Under the pieces are notes generated by a model that saw only the letters and a program-made list of their open reading frames with translations, did not search any database and was not told the DNA's origin. Of a DNA stretch of 64,000 nucleotides, positions 54,191-62,827 are shown one piece after another. The position numbers and the translations under genes are program-made. Every line of letters starts with the position of its first letter. Position 1 is the first letter of the stretch. This stretch comes from Pseudomonadota bacterium (GTDB lineage: Bacteria > Pseudomonadota > Alphaproteobacteria > Micavibrionales > UBA2020). Location of the stretch: the NCBI GenBank assembly GCA_021849295.1, contig JAJZTA010000011.1, positions 19,782-83,781 on the forward strand. Direction: 5' to 3'.

Positions 54191-55414
54191 TTAAGGCCGC
54201 GCGGCGAAATGCGCGCCGATCAGCCCCGCCAGATCGCGCGCGATGTCCTTTTTATCCAGTTCGGGCCAGTCTTCCGCGGAAATTTCCCCGTCCGCCGTTT
54301 TTTTCAGCAAGGTGATGCGGTTGCGCGCCGCACCGAAAACTTTTCCGCCTGAAACGTCATTGAGCAGGATCCAGTCGCAGCCCTTGGCGACGAGTTTCTT
54401 CTTGGCATTTTCAAGCGTGCCGTCCGTTTCGGCGGCAAAGCCGACCACAAGGCACGGACGGCTGTTGCCAGCAGAAAGCGTGGCGAGGATATCCGGATTA
54501 TGCACAAGGTGGAGCGTCATCGGCGTGTCGCTGGTCTTTTTTATTTTCTGGTTCGCGATCTCCTCGGCCCTGAAGTCCCCGACCGCCGCGGCGCAGACGG
54601 CGATATCTGCCGGCAGGGCGCTCTGGCAGGCCGCAAGCATTTCAGCGGCTGTTTCGACATGGAGCGTCGTCACGCGCGGCGGATCGGGTTCGGACACGGG
54701 GCCGGAGACAAGCGTGACGTCGGCACCGGCGAGCGCCAGTTGATGCGCGATGGCGTGACCCTGTTTGCCCGACGACCTGTTTCCGATAAAGCGCACGGGA
54801 TCAATCGGCTCGAACGTCGGCCCGCTGGTCACCAGCGCCTTGCGGCCTTTCAGCGGCCCATCGCCTGCCAGAAAGCGGGCCGCCGCCGCGATAATGTCGG
54901 CCACTTCTGCAAGCCGTCCTTCGCCGGTTTCGCCGCACGCCATGTCGCCTGCGGCAGGACCGACGAAATGCGCGCCACGCTTTTTGAGAAGCGCGACATT
55001 GTCCCGCACCGCCGTGTTTTGCCACATGACCGGATTCATCGCGGGCGCAAACAGGAGGGGTTTGTCCGTCGCCAGCAGAACGGTGGAGGCGAGATCGTCG
55101 GCGCGCCCCTGCGCCGCGCGGCTGATCAGGTTCGCGCTCGCGGGCGCGATGATCACGAGGTCGCAGTCGCGCGCAAGGCGGATATGCCCCATTTCAGCCT
55201 CGTCGGTGAGAGAAAAAAGATCCGTATGCGCCTTGTTTCCGGACAATGCCGAAACGGACAGAGGCGTCACAAACTGCGCGCCGCCAGACGTAAGAATGCA
55301 ACGCACATCCGCGCCACGTTCCCGCAACCGGCGGATCAGATCGAGCGCCTTGTAGGCGGCGATGCCGCCGGAGATGACGAGCAGAACGCGCGTGCCTGAA
55401 AAAGACGTTGTCAT
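54191..55414 (-). CDS. coaBC: Bifunctional phosphopantothenoylcysteine decarboxylase/synthetase
   Basis: 407 residues from ATG 55414. The N-terminal CoaC part has GGIAAYKALDLIRRL, PASANLISR and the PAMNPVMW clamp, and its catalytic Cys is in MACGETGEGRL. The CoaB part has TSGPTFEPIDPVRFIGN and RSSGKQG, and the KKL-type CTP-binding NAKKKLVAKGCDWI. It makes 4'-phosphopantetheine from phosphopantothenate, Cys and CTP. The start overlaps coaX (ATGA). A longer open frame upstream is the shadow of coaX. Confidence 0.95.
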   Translation of the reverse strand: MTTSFSGTRVLLVISGGIAAYKALDLIRRLRERGADVRCILTSGGAQFVTPLSVSALSGNKAHTDLFSLTDEAEMGHIRLARDCDLVIIAPASANLISRAAQGRADDLASTVLLATDKPLLFAPAMNPVMWQNTAVRDNVALLKKRGAHFVGPAAGDMACGETGEGRLAEVADIIAAAARFLAGDGPLKGRKALVTSGPTFEPIDPVRFIGNRSSGKQGHAIAHQLALAGADVTLVSGPVSEPDPPRVTTLHVETAAEMLAACQSALPADIAVCAAAVGDFRAEEIANQKIKKTSDTPMTLHLVHNPDILATLSAGNSRPCLVVGFAAETDGTLENAKKKLVAKGCDWILLNDVSGGKVFGAARNRITLLKKTADGEISAEDWPELDKKDIARDLAGLIGAHFAARP

Positions 55415-56211
55415 GGCAGCGCCTTTTTCGCCTGTAGCGCCTGCGTATTCTCGTAGGCGATGCGGATGCCGTGCGAAACGAGGTCGGGCAGGATGGCGTG
55501 GAAGATATCCTGGTCCTTGAAGAGCTGCGAGAAGCCGCCGGTGCCGATGACGGTCGCGGGCGCGCCGTCGAACAATTCCTTGTTGTATCCCGCGACGATC
55601 TCGCGCAGGGCGCCGAGGTGGCCGAAGTAAAGCCCGCGCTGGATGCATTCGCGCGTCGACTGGCCGAGATAGGTGTCCGGCGTTTCGATGTCGACCTCCA
55701 TGAGCTTGGCGGTATTCGATTTCAGGCTTTCCATGCAAAGACGCAGGCCGGGCATGATCGAGCCGCCGAGAAAATCGCCCGCGCGCGAAACGGCGGTGAC
55801 GGTCGTCGCCGTGCCGAGGTCGGCGATGATGAGGTTTCTGTCCGGAAAGGCGCGGGTGGCACCGATCGCCCCCGCGATCAGGTCGGCGCCCACCTCGGCG
55901 GGGTTTTTATACTTGATGTTGATGCCGGTTTTAACGCCCGCCTGCAGCATGAAATATTCCGCGTGCGGAAAATAGGTCGAAAAGGCGTGCCGGATCGTGA
56001 AATTGGCGCCAGGCACGACGGAACAGAGCGCCACGACATCGATTTTTTTATGGTCGATGTCGTTGGTGGCGAGAAGATTGCGCAGGTAAAGGCCGAACTG
56101 GTCGGACGTGCCGATCTGCGCCGTCGCGTGTCGAAAGCGCAGCGCGACTTTTTCCCCCTCGAACACCGCGCCGACGGCGTGCGAGTTTCCCACATCAAGA
56201 CAGAGCAGCAT
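55411..56211 (-). CDS. coaX: Type III pantothenate kinase
   Basis: 266 residues from ATG 56211, which has AAAGGAG upstream. Motifs LCLDVGNSHAVGAV (phosphate 1), GADLIAGAIGA and IADLGTATTVTAV (ASKHA fold) are typical of CoaX. It phosphorylates pantothenate with ATP, needing a monovalent cation and resisting feedback inhibition. Placed between panC and coaBC with minimal gaps. Confidence 0.95.
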   Translation of the reverse strand: MLLCLDVGNSHAVGAVFEGEKVALRFRHATAQIGTSDQFGLYLRNLLATNDIDHKKIDVVALCSVVPGANFTIRHAFSTYFPHAEYFMLQAGVKTGINIKYKNPAEVGADLIAGAIGATRAFPDRNLIIADLGTATTVTAVSRAGDFLGGSIMPGLRLCMESLKSNTAKLMEVDIETPDTYLGQSTRECIQRGLYFGHLGALREIVAGYNKELFDGAPATVIGTGGFSQLFKDQDIFHAILPDLVSHGIRIAYENTQALQAKKALP

Positions 56212-56213
56212 TG

Positions 56214-56978
56214 TTATTCTCCTTTCGCCTGAACATTGTCGATGAGACGCACGTCGCCCAGCCAGGCGGCGACAAGGCGGCGGCCCCATTCCGTTGCGAC
56301 ATATTCCGTTTTGAACCCCGCGGCATCGAGCTTTTGCGCGACGGCGTCGTTCGCCGCCGCGCTTTGCAGCAATTGCGAAAGCAGGACGGCCTTCTCGTGC
56401 TGCGCAGGCGTGAGCCTGCCGTTGCGCGAGCTCAAGGCCAGGCCACTGTCCTCCCGCACGGTCGGCACGGCGACGACCTCGACGGGCAGAAAAAACGCTT
56501 CCGCCATCTTTTTGACCAGCATCAGCTGCTGGTAGTCCTTCTCGCCGAAATAGACGCGGGTCGCGCCGGCGATATTGAGCAGCTTGAGGACGACCGTCAG
56601 CATGCCCTGAAAGTGGCCGGGGCGGAATTTTCCTTCGAGCTGTTGCGAGAGGACGGTTTCGTTCACCTGCATCTCGTAGTTGTCGGGATACATGGATTTT
56701 TCATCGGGCGCGAAGACAAATTCCACGCCCTCCCTGCCCAACAGAGCGACATCGTTCTCCAGCGTGCGCAAATAGGCGTCATAATCGGCGCGCTGGTTGA
56801 ACTGCGTCGGATTGACGAAGATGCTGACGAGGACATGGTCGTTCTCCGCGCGCGCGCGGCGCACCAGCGCCATATGCCCTTCGTGCAGGTTGCCCATCGT
56901 CGGCACGAAGCCGAGCGTGCCCTCAAGCGCGGCGCGCTGTTTTCGCCACGCGGCGGGGTCCGAAACTATGCTCGGCAT
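56214..56978 (-). CDS. panC: Pantoate-beta-alanine ligase
   Basis: 254 residues. FVPTMGNLHEGHMALV contains the HxGH nucleotide-binding motif, followed by SIFVNPTQF, the YFGEKDYQQLMLVKKM segment and SSRNGRL (KMSKS-type). It joins pantoate and beta-alanine with ATP. The first 56 bases overlap the 3' end of panB, an unusually long overlap, and coaX follows two bases after its stop. Confidence 0.95.
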   Translation of the reverse strand: MPSIVSDPAAWRKQRAALEGTLGFVPTMGNLHEGHMALVRRARAENDHVLVSIFVNPTQFNQRADYDAYLRTLENDVALLGREGVEFVFAPDEKSMYPDNYEMQVNETVLSQQLEGKFRPGHFQGMLTVVLKLLNIAGATRVYFGEKDYQQLMLVKKMAEAFFLPVEVVAVPTVREDSGLALSSRNGRLTPAQHEKAVLLSQLLQSAAANDAVAQKLDAAGFKTEYVATEWGRRLVAAWLGDVRLIDNVQAKGE

Positions 56979-57747
56979 GGGGGAATTCTCCTGTTTTGAC
57001 GTCCTTGTTGTATTGCTCGATGGCGTCGGTGAACAGCGCCGCGCCCTCGGCGAACTTTTTGACGAATTTCGGCCGAAAATCGAGGTTGAGGCCGAGCAGG
57101 TCCTGAAAAACCAGCACCTGCCCGTCTGTGTCTGCGCCCGCGCCGATGCCGATGGTGGCGATCGTCAGCTCCTGCGAGATGCGCGCCGCGAGATCGGCCG
57201 GCACGCACTCCAGCACCAGCGCGAAGCAGCCCGCGTCCTGCAGCGCTTTCGCGTCTTCCATCAGGCGCTCTGCAGCGGCGTCCGTGCCGCCCTGCACGCG
57301 GTAGCCGCCCAACACGTTGACCGATTGCGGCGTGAGGCCGAGATGTCCCATGACCGGCACGCCGGAATCCACCAGATGGCGGACGAACTCCGTATTGCCC
57401 TCCGCCCCTTCGAGCTTGAGCGCGTGCGCGCCCGCCTGCATCAGTTTCAATGCCGCGTCCATGTTGTCGCTGAGCGATTTCCTGTAGGAGAGAAACGGCA
57501 GGTCGGCGACGATAAACTTGTCTTTAGCGCCGCGCGCGACGGCGGCGGTAGCGAGCGCCATCATGTCGACGGTGGCGGGGAGCGTGCTCTCGAAGCCGTG
57601 CATTGTCATGGCAAGGCTGTCGCCGACCAGCAGGCAGTCGATGCCGGTTTTGTCGACGATGCGCGCGCTGGTGTAATCATAGCAGGTGATCATAGTGATC
57701 TTCTCGCCCGCCGCTTTCTTTTTGCCGAAATCGAATACGTTCATCAT
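56923..57747 (-). CDS. panB: 3-methyl-2-oxobutanoate hydroxymethyltransferase
   Basis: 274 residues from ATG 57747 (AAAGGAAG upstream). MITCYDYTSARIVDK, LLVGDSLAMTMHG, ALKLEGAEG and GIGAGADTDGQVLVFQDLLG are hallmark segments with the metal ligands Asp and catalytic Glu. PanB makes ketopantoate from 2-oxoisovalerate and methylene-tetrahydrofolate. It overlaps panG by four bases and panC by 56. Confidence 0.96.
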   Translation of the reverse strand: MMNVFDFGKKKAAGEKITMITCYDYTSARIVDKTGIDCLLVGDSLAMTMHGFESTLPATVDMMALATAAVARGAKDKFIVADLPFLSYRKSLSDNMDAALKLMQAGAHALKLEGAEGNTEFVRHLVDSGVPVMGHLGLTPQSVNVLGGYRVQGGTDAAAERLMEDAKALQDAGCFALVLECVPADLAARISQELTIATIGIGAGADTDGQVLVFQDLLGLNLDFRPKFVKKFAEGAALFTDAIEQYNKDVKTGEFPHAEHSFGPRRVAKTARRA

Positions 57748-58493
57748 GATATTTTCTTCCTTTCGCAAGTTTCGTTGTTCCGGTTGTTGTCCTGCCGCCA
57801 TGCGGTGACAAATGCCTTGTAAACGTCCTGATACGGACTGTCTGCGAGCGATGCGATATTGCGCGCGATGGTCGCCTCGTCGCCGCGCACCAGGGGGCCG
57901 GTCAGGGCGCGGCGCGGGTCGGTGAGCAAATTTTCCGTTTGCTGTTGCAAATACATGTGTGCGGTTGCGGGCGGCAGTCCGAGATCGTTCTCCAAAAACG
58001 AGAAAAGGTTTTGCCACAAGATGCAGCTGAAATTTCCCGCCATGACACAGAGGGCGTGGTATTTCGCTTTTTCCGCGCGCGGCAGACGGGCGTGCGGATT
58101 GGGCAGCCCAGGCAGCAGCGCCGCAAAATCGGGCGCATTGTCGTCGACGAGAAACGGAATGGCGGGATATTTCTCCGGCGGATAGAGCGCCGCACCGAAG
58201 GTCATCAAGGGATGCGCGCCGAAAGCCCGGTCGGTCACGAGGCTGCCGGAAAAATGCACTTTGGTCGCGCTTGTGCCTTTGAGGTGCGCATCGCAAAACG
58301 GCTCGATCGCCCCGTCTCTGATGGCGAGGAGAATATGCGTCGCGTCCTTCTGCCAGTCACGCAGTTGTTGTACCGGCAGCGCGCGGTGCCAGTGACGATA
58401 AGGCAGATGGATTTCGGGTAAGGAAAAATAATGGCAGAGATGCCGCGCAACGCGGCCATTGCCGATAATCAGGTATTGCGGTACTTGTCTCAT
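57744..58493 (-). CDS. panG: PanG-like ketopantoate reductase (Rossmann/DUF2520 type)
   Basis: 249 residues from ATG 58493. The start QYLIIGNGRVARHLCHYF is a Rossmann dinucleotide-binding loop; SGSLVTDRAFGAHPLMTFG matches the Rossmann-like/DUF2520 pattern. In Francisella a protein of this family, PanG, replaces PanE as the ketopantoate reductase. Position first in a panB-panC operon, with a four-base overlap to panB, strongly supports that role. No panE is seen nearby. Confidence 0.8.
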   Translation of the reverse strand: MRQVPQYLIIGNGRVARHLCHYFSLPEIHLPYRHWHRALPVQQLRDWQKDATHILLAIRDGAIEPFCDAHLKGTSATKVHFSGSLVTDRAFGAHPLMTFGAALYPPEKYPAIPFLVDDNAPDFAALLPGLPNPHARLPRAEKAKYHALCVMAGNFSCILWQNLFSFLENDLGLPPATAHMYLQQQTENLLTDPRRALTGPLVRGDEATIARNIASLADSPYQDVYKAFVTAWRQDNNRNNETCERKKIS

Positions 58494-58650
58494 GATCAAG
58501 TCCAAACAGTATATATATGTCCCGTTCTCTTACGTGCCTGTCGTTGCCGATCGGGCCGAATTCCATATTAGGAGTCTATTGCCAGCACCGCAAGCGGAAA
58601 ACGGCTTTTAAATTTTCATAACTTGGATATTTGGCGCAAATCCCCGCCTC

Positions 58651-59214
58651 TCAGACCTTCTTTTTCCGCACAACAAGCCTGCCGTAGCCGTATTTATAAG
58701 CCTCGTACACGGCGATGGCGTAGAACAGCAAATCCATCGGCCTGTATGTCCGCGTGAGAAGATCGATGCTGCGCTGCAAGTCCATGTGCATCAGGGCCTG
58801 CGGTATGGGCGTGCCGTAATGCTGCGCGATGGCAACGTTGACGCTGAGAAGCTTGCCGGCGACGGAGCCGATCAACGCCAGCACGGCAGCGAGAACGCCG
58901 AATTTTTTCTCGATGCCGCGCCCCGCCTTTCTGACCGCGAGACCGACCATGACGCCGACGACAATCGCCGTCAGGCCAAGCTCGTAGTGCGTCACAACCG
59001 TGACCGCGCCCCACAGCGCAGCGCCTGCCAGCGCGGCCGCCGTTCCAGCGGAGAGGGCTGCGCCGAAACTCTGCTGCTGACGCAGGTTTTCTATCTGCCG
59101 CTCAGTCTGCAGTGCGGTTTGCTTGGACGACGGCACGTGCGGCGCGGCGGGCGTTTCCACTGTTGTTTCGGGCGCTGTTTCAGGCGCTGCGGACGTATCC
59201 GGTGTTTCCGTCAT
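58651..59214 (-). CDS. Membrane protein of unknown family
   Basis: 187 residues. The N-terminal ~35 residues are Thr/Pro/Glu/Ala-rich, then a short coil (TERQIENLRQQQSFG), then helices at ~52-92 (GTAAALAGAALWGAVTVV, LTAIVVGVMVGLAV) and ~107-120 (VLAAVLALIGSVAG) and a C-terminal aromatic segment (LLFYAIAVYEAYKYGYGRL). It lies 14 bases after the M50 protease gene. Function unknown. Confidence 0.65.
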   Translation of the reverse strand: MTETPDTSAAPETAPETTVETPAAPHVPSSKQTALQTERQIENLRQQQSFGAALSAGTAAALAGAALWGAVTVVTHYELGLTAIVVGVMVGLAVRKAGRGIEKKFGVLAAVLALIGSVAGKLLSVNVAIAQHYGTPIPQALMHMDLQRSIDLLTRTYRPMDLLFYAIAVYEAYKYGYGRLVVRKKKV

Positions 59215-59228
59215 ATAAAGTCCTTTCT

Positions 59229-59945
59229 TTAAATTTTCCCGTATAAAATCTTGTGCAAATTGTATGTCATCAGGGCGAGGAAAATAACCAGCGCCAGATA
59301 GTATAACGTATAAAACAGCCGGTTTTCCAGCGAGATGCCGTAGTAAGCCTTGTTCTCTGGCGCTTCCGGGTCATAATGCCAGGCGCGGCGCAACTGCGGC
59401 AAAGCCATGATGCCGATCAGGATCAATATCGGGCTCGGCATGTAAATAAAGGCCGCGACCAGCAGCGGCAGTCCCACAAACCATATGCGCGGCGACAGCA
59501 CGGCCGTCACGCGCCCGCCGTCCAGCGGCGAAACGGGAATGAGGTTGAAAAGATTGATCATGAAACCGGCATAGGCCAGCGCCAGCAGCAAATGATCGCC
59601 TTCCTGCCGCGCCAGATAGTAACAGGCCAAAGCGCCCAGCGTGCCTACAAAAGGCCCCGCCAGCCCCACGTAGGCTTCCGTTTCGACGGAGTGGGGTTTT
59701 TCCTTCATGTCGATCCATGCGCCGACGAAGGGAATGAAGGTCGGCAGCCCCACCTTCAGCCCGCGCTGGCGGGCGGCGAGGTAATGCCCCATTTCATGGA
59801 CGAAAATCAGCCCGACGAAACCGGCGGCATAAGGCCAGCCGAACATCTGGGCGTAAACCAGCATGGAAACCAGCATCGTTCCGGCTGACAGCAGCACCTT
59901 GCCAAGGAGGCCGCCCTTGAACAACAGGGCCAGAAAATTCATCAT
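59229..59945 (-). CDS. M50-family (site-2-type) intramembrane protease
   Basis: 238 residues. HEMGH at 50-54 supplies two metal ligands and the catalytic Glu; NLIPVSPLDGGR near 140-151 supplies the third (Asp). Five to six helices. Such proteases cut within membranes, usually releasing regulators; this short form lacks a PDZ domain. The DUF2167 gene is upstream by 12 bases and the unknown membrane protein downstream, forming a three-gene operon. Confidence 0.87.
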   Translation of the reverse strand: MMNFLALLFKGGLLGKVLLSAGTMLVSMLVYAQMFGWPYAAGFVGLIFVHEMGHYLAARQRGLKVGLPTFIPFVGAWIDMKEKPHSVETEAYVGLAGPFVGTLGALACYYLARQEGDHLLLALAYAGFMINLFNLIPVSPLDGGRVTAVLSPRIWFVGLPLLVAAFIYMPSPILILIGIMALPQLRRAWHYDPEAPENKAYYGISLENRLFYTLYYLALVIFLALMTYNLHKILYGKI

Positions 59946-59957
59946 AAGCCCTCTCTT

Positions 59958-60800
59958 TTAGGCGATATCCCCGTCTTTCTTTCTCCCCAGACGGCGCTTG
60001 ATATAGGCGCCGCCCGCCGCGGCGGCGACCATGACCGCCTTGGCGCTCTTCGCCATGAACAGCGCGATCAGCCCGATCTTTTTGGCCGCGATGCCGCCGA
60101 TCAGCGCCAGCAGGCCGTATTCGGCGATCTTGTCGGTCTTGGCGTTGAAGTCCTTGTAGCGCTTGCCGGGATTGTACGTCAGGTTGGACAGCAGGGTTGT
60201 GACGACCTTTTTGTCCTGATCGACGCGGTCTTTGAACGTGACAAGATCAAGACTGATGTAGCCGTAGCGCCCGAGCGCGTATGTTTCATAGTTTACGCCG
60301 TCGGTCTTGGGGTCGATCTTGACGCCGAGGTCGTGCGCTTCCAGCGACCAGATCAAATGATGTCTTCCCGCGTCGTAATGCGGCGGTTCAATCCAGCCGA
60401 CGATTTGCACTTGCGGCGTCCCGTCTTCCTTGCGCTGCTCGTTATCCTCTTTCGTGGATTCCCTGATCTGCTGCAGTATCTTGTCCGGATGGATGTCTTT
60501 GCTGTCGTTGTCGCGCACGAAGCCGGAGTCGTTATATTCGAGAGACACAAACCACGGCAGGGTCTTGTCTTTCGGGATCACCAGTCCCATGAACCCGTCG
60601 TCCATGTAGTTGCCCATCTGCCGCATGATCTTTTTTCCCAGATCCTTGGAAACATAGATGTCTCCGGCCGGCAACGTCAGCGTCGCGACGCCGTGAAGCT
60701 GCACTTTATTCGGCCCCGCAACATACGGCGCGGGCGGCGCGGCGAACGCGGTTTGCGACGAGAAAAAAGCCATCAATATAACTAAAAAAATCCTGCGCAT
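59958..60800 (-). CDS. DUF2167 exported membrane protein
   Basis: 280 residues from ATG 60800, which has GGAGGGG upstream. Signal peptide MRRIFLVILMAFFSSQTAFA. The mature region contains QLHGVATLTLPAGDIYVSK and GWIEPPHYDAGRHHLIWSLE, the recognisable DUF2167 core. The C-terminal ~60 residues have two small-residue helices (LLALIGGIAAKKIGLIALF, AVMVAAAAGGAYI) and a basic tail. DUF2167 is of unknown function. First gene of an operon with the M50 protease. Confidence 0.83.
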   Translation of the reverse strand: MRRIFLVILMAFFSSQTAFAAPPAPYVAGPNKVQLHGVATLTLPAGDIYVSKDLGKKIMRQMGNYMDDGFMGLVIPKDKTLPWFVSLEYNDSGFVRDNDSKDIHPDKILQQIRESTKEDNEQRKEDGTPQVQIVGWIEPPHYDAGRHHLIWSLEAHDLGVKIDPKTDGVNYETYALGRYGYISLDLVTFKDRVDQDKKVVTTLLSNLTYNPGKRYKDFNAKTDKIAEYGLLALIGGIAAKKIGLIALFMAKSAKAVMVAAAAGGAYIKRRLGRKKDGDIA

Positions 60801-61023
60801 AAAAAATGTCCCCTCCGTCCACAATATATATGTACGAAATATTTGTGAAAATTTCATGAAGTCACGCGGAATATTTTCATATTGAAATGCGGTGTCAGCG
60901 GCGCAAAAAGGCTTCATAGCGTTCTGGACGAGCTCGAACCGTTTCGCTATAGTCGTCGTATATTTTTCTTTTCCCGTTTTTCCCCTTCACATTTTTCAAC
61001 CTCCTCGAAAGGACAGGACAACT

Positions 61024-61821
61024 ATGTCTATCACACGTAGGGATATACTCGGTATTGCGGCGAAGACCAGCCTTGCCGGAATAGTCATGGAAACCGTCGG
61101 CATCAACGCCGCATCGGCGGCCGCATCGGCGGCGCTGCCGTCGCTGGTCGCGCCCAAGGCGAAAACACTAAAGGAACTTCAGGCGGCGCTGGAACGCGCG
61201 CCGCGCCGGCGCGACTTCAAAGAAGTGCCGATGATCCTGACCTCGCCCGATCAATGGGATCACGAGGCCCTGTCGCTCGTCATGAACTACAAAGGCCGCG
61301 TGAAACAGGTCTGGGACCATACGGACCTTGCCGGCCCGTGGCTCAACCTGATGCGCAACACGCTGAACTGTCAAGTCTGGTCGTTCAAGAACCCCGACTT
61401 CCTGACGGTGTCGGCGACGCACGGCCCCGCGCAGCTCGCGCTCTACGACCAGTATTTGTGGGACAAATACAAGCTGGCCAAGCTGACGAAGGGAAAATAT
61501 GCGCGCAACACGTTCCTCGATGTTCCGAAAGCCGCGCACGACGATCCGGACAAGTTCGAAAATCCTTACGGCGTCTTCTCGCCCAAAGACAACTGCATCA
61601 CCACGCTGCAGGCGCGCGGCGTCGTGTTCATGGCCTGCCATAACGGTGTTTTCGAGCTTTCCTACAAGCTGCACAACAAGGGCGTAAACCCCGACAAGCT
61701 GACCCTGCCGCAGATGGTCGCCGAGTTCACCAACCACTTGATCTCCGGCGTCGTTCTGACACCGGGCATCGTCGGCACCATTCCCGAATTGCAGATGAAG
61801 GGATTCCATTACGCGAGGTAA
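61024..61821 (+). CDS. Tat-exported DsrE-like protein
   Basis: 265 residues from ATG 61024 (AAAGGACAGGA upstream). A twin-arginine signal (SITRRDILGIAA) precedes an Ala-rich hydrophobic stretch. The C-terminal half has VVFMACHNGVFELSYKL then LTPGIVGTIPELQMKGF, resembling periplasmic DsrE-like proteins with a reactive Cys. DsrE proteins bind or relay sulfane sulfur. Its operon includes a DoxD-DoxA protein, which supports a role in sulfur metabolism. The DsrE call is by pattern. Confidence 0.7.
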   Translation: MSITRRDILGIAAKTSLAGIVMETVGINAASAAASAALPSLVAPKAKTLKELQAALERAPRRRDFKEVPMILTSPDQWDHEALSLVMNYKGRVKQVWDHTDLAGPWLNLMRNTLNCQVWSFKNPDFLTVSATHGPAQLALYDQYLWDKYKLAKLTKGKYARNTFLDVPKAAHDDPDKFENPYGVFSPKDNCITTLQARGVVFMACHNGVFELSYKLHNKGVNPDKLTLPQMVAEFTNHLISGVVLTPGIVGTIPELQMKGFHYAR

Positions 61822-61830
61822 AAAAACATC

Positions 61831-62802
61831 ATGCGCAAACAAACGCTTTTGAAAAAAAAGTTTCCGCTTGCCGCCGCGGCGATCTGCGGAGTCCTCCTGT
61901 CCTGCACGCCTGCCGGCGCACAGGGGCTCAACCCGCCGTGGAACGGCGGAAAAAACAATCCCGCCCTGCACAAAGGACTCGACATCACCGTTGCCGGCGT
62001 GGACAACCTGCCCGACTTCCACGGCGATCCGGCGGCCTCGAAGCTCTCGATCTTCGTCGGCGGCAACTATTATTTCGCCATGGCGCCGCTGGTCAGGGCG
62101 TTCGAAAAAGCGCATCCGGCCTTGCGCGGCAAAATCTACTACGAGACGGTGCCGCCCGGACTCCTCTCCCGCCAGATCGCGAACGGCGGCACGGTCACCG
62201 TCGGCAACATGACGTGGACCGTGAAGGCCGACGTCTACGCCGCGGGCCTGAAGCGCGTGAAAGCGATGGAAAAGCAGGGCCGCCTTGCCGGCGCGCCCGT
62301 GCCCTACGTCACGAACGATCTTGCGATCATGGTGCCGAAAGGCAATCCCGCGCATATCACAACGTTGAAAGATCTCGGCAAGCCCGGCGTCAGGCTGGTG
62401 ATGCCGAATCCAAAATGGGAAGGTATTGCACGGCAGATCCAGCTCTCGCTCAAAAAAGCGGGCGGCGACGCGCTGGAAAAAACCGTGTATGAGACGAAAG
62501 TCGAAAACGGCGAAACGATCCTGACGCACATTCACCACCGCCAAAGCCCGATGTTTTTGATGGAAGGCAAAGCGGACGCGGGTGTGACATGGAAATCGGA
62601 AGCCGTTTTTCAGGAAAGCATCGGCAATCCCATTTCCCACATAAACATCCCCGCCGCGCACAACACCACGGCCATCTATGCGGCGGGCGTTTTGAAGCAG
62701 GCGCCGCACCCGCAGGCAGCGCGGGCATGGGTCAACTTTTTGACCACGCCCGCGGCTTTGCGTATATTTAAGAGGTACGGGTTCAAGCCCTACGTGAAAT
62801 AA
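61831..62802 (+). CDS. Orphan periplasmic solute-binding protein (ModA/type-2 fold)
   Basis: 323 residues with a signal peptide (KFPLAAAAICGVLLSCTPAG); the Cys could be a lipobox. GNYYFAMAPLVRAFEKAHP and YVTNDLAIMVPKGNPAHI are typical of molybdate/iron-type binding proteins of the periplasmic type-2 fold. No permease or ATPase gene is adjacent. It starts nine bases after the Tat gene and is followed by doxDA. Its ligand is unknown, perhaps a sulfur oxyanion. Confidence 0.8.
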   Translation: MRKQTLLKKKFPLAAAAICGVLLSCTPAGAQGLNPPWNGGKNNPALHKGLDITVAGVDNLPDFHGDPAASKLSIFVGGNYYFAMAPLVRAFEKAHPALRGKIYYETVPPGLLSRQIANGGTVTVGNMTWTVKADVYAAGLKRVKAMEKQGRLAGAPVPYVTNDLAIMVPKGNPAHITTLKDLGKPGVRLVMPNPKWEGIARQIQLSLKKAGGDALEKTVYETKVENGETILTHIHHRQSPMFLMEGKADAGVTWKSEAVFQESIGNPISHINIPAAHNTTAIYAAGVLKQAPHPQAARAWVNFLTTPAALRIFKRYGFKPYVK

Positions 62803-62827
62803 TATCCGCTTGGAGCAGGAGAGAAGC

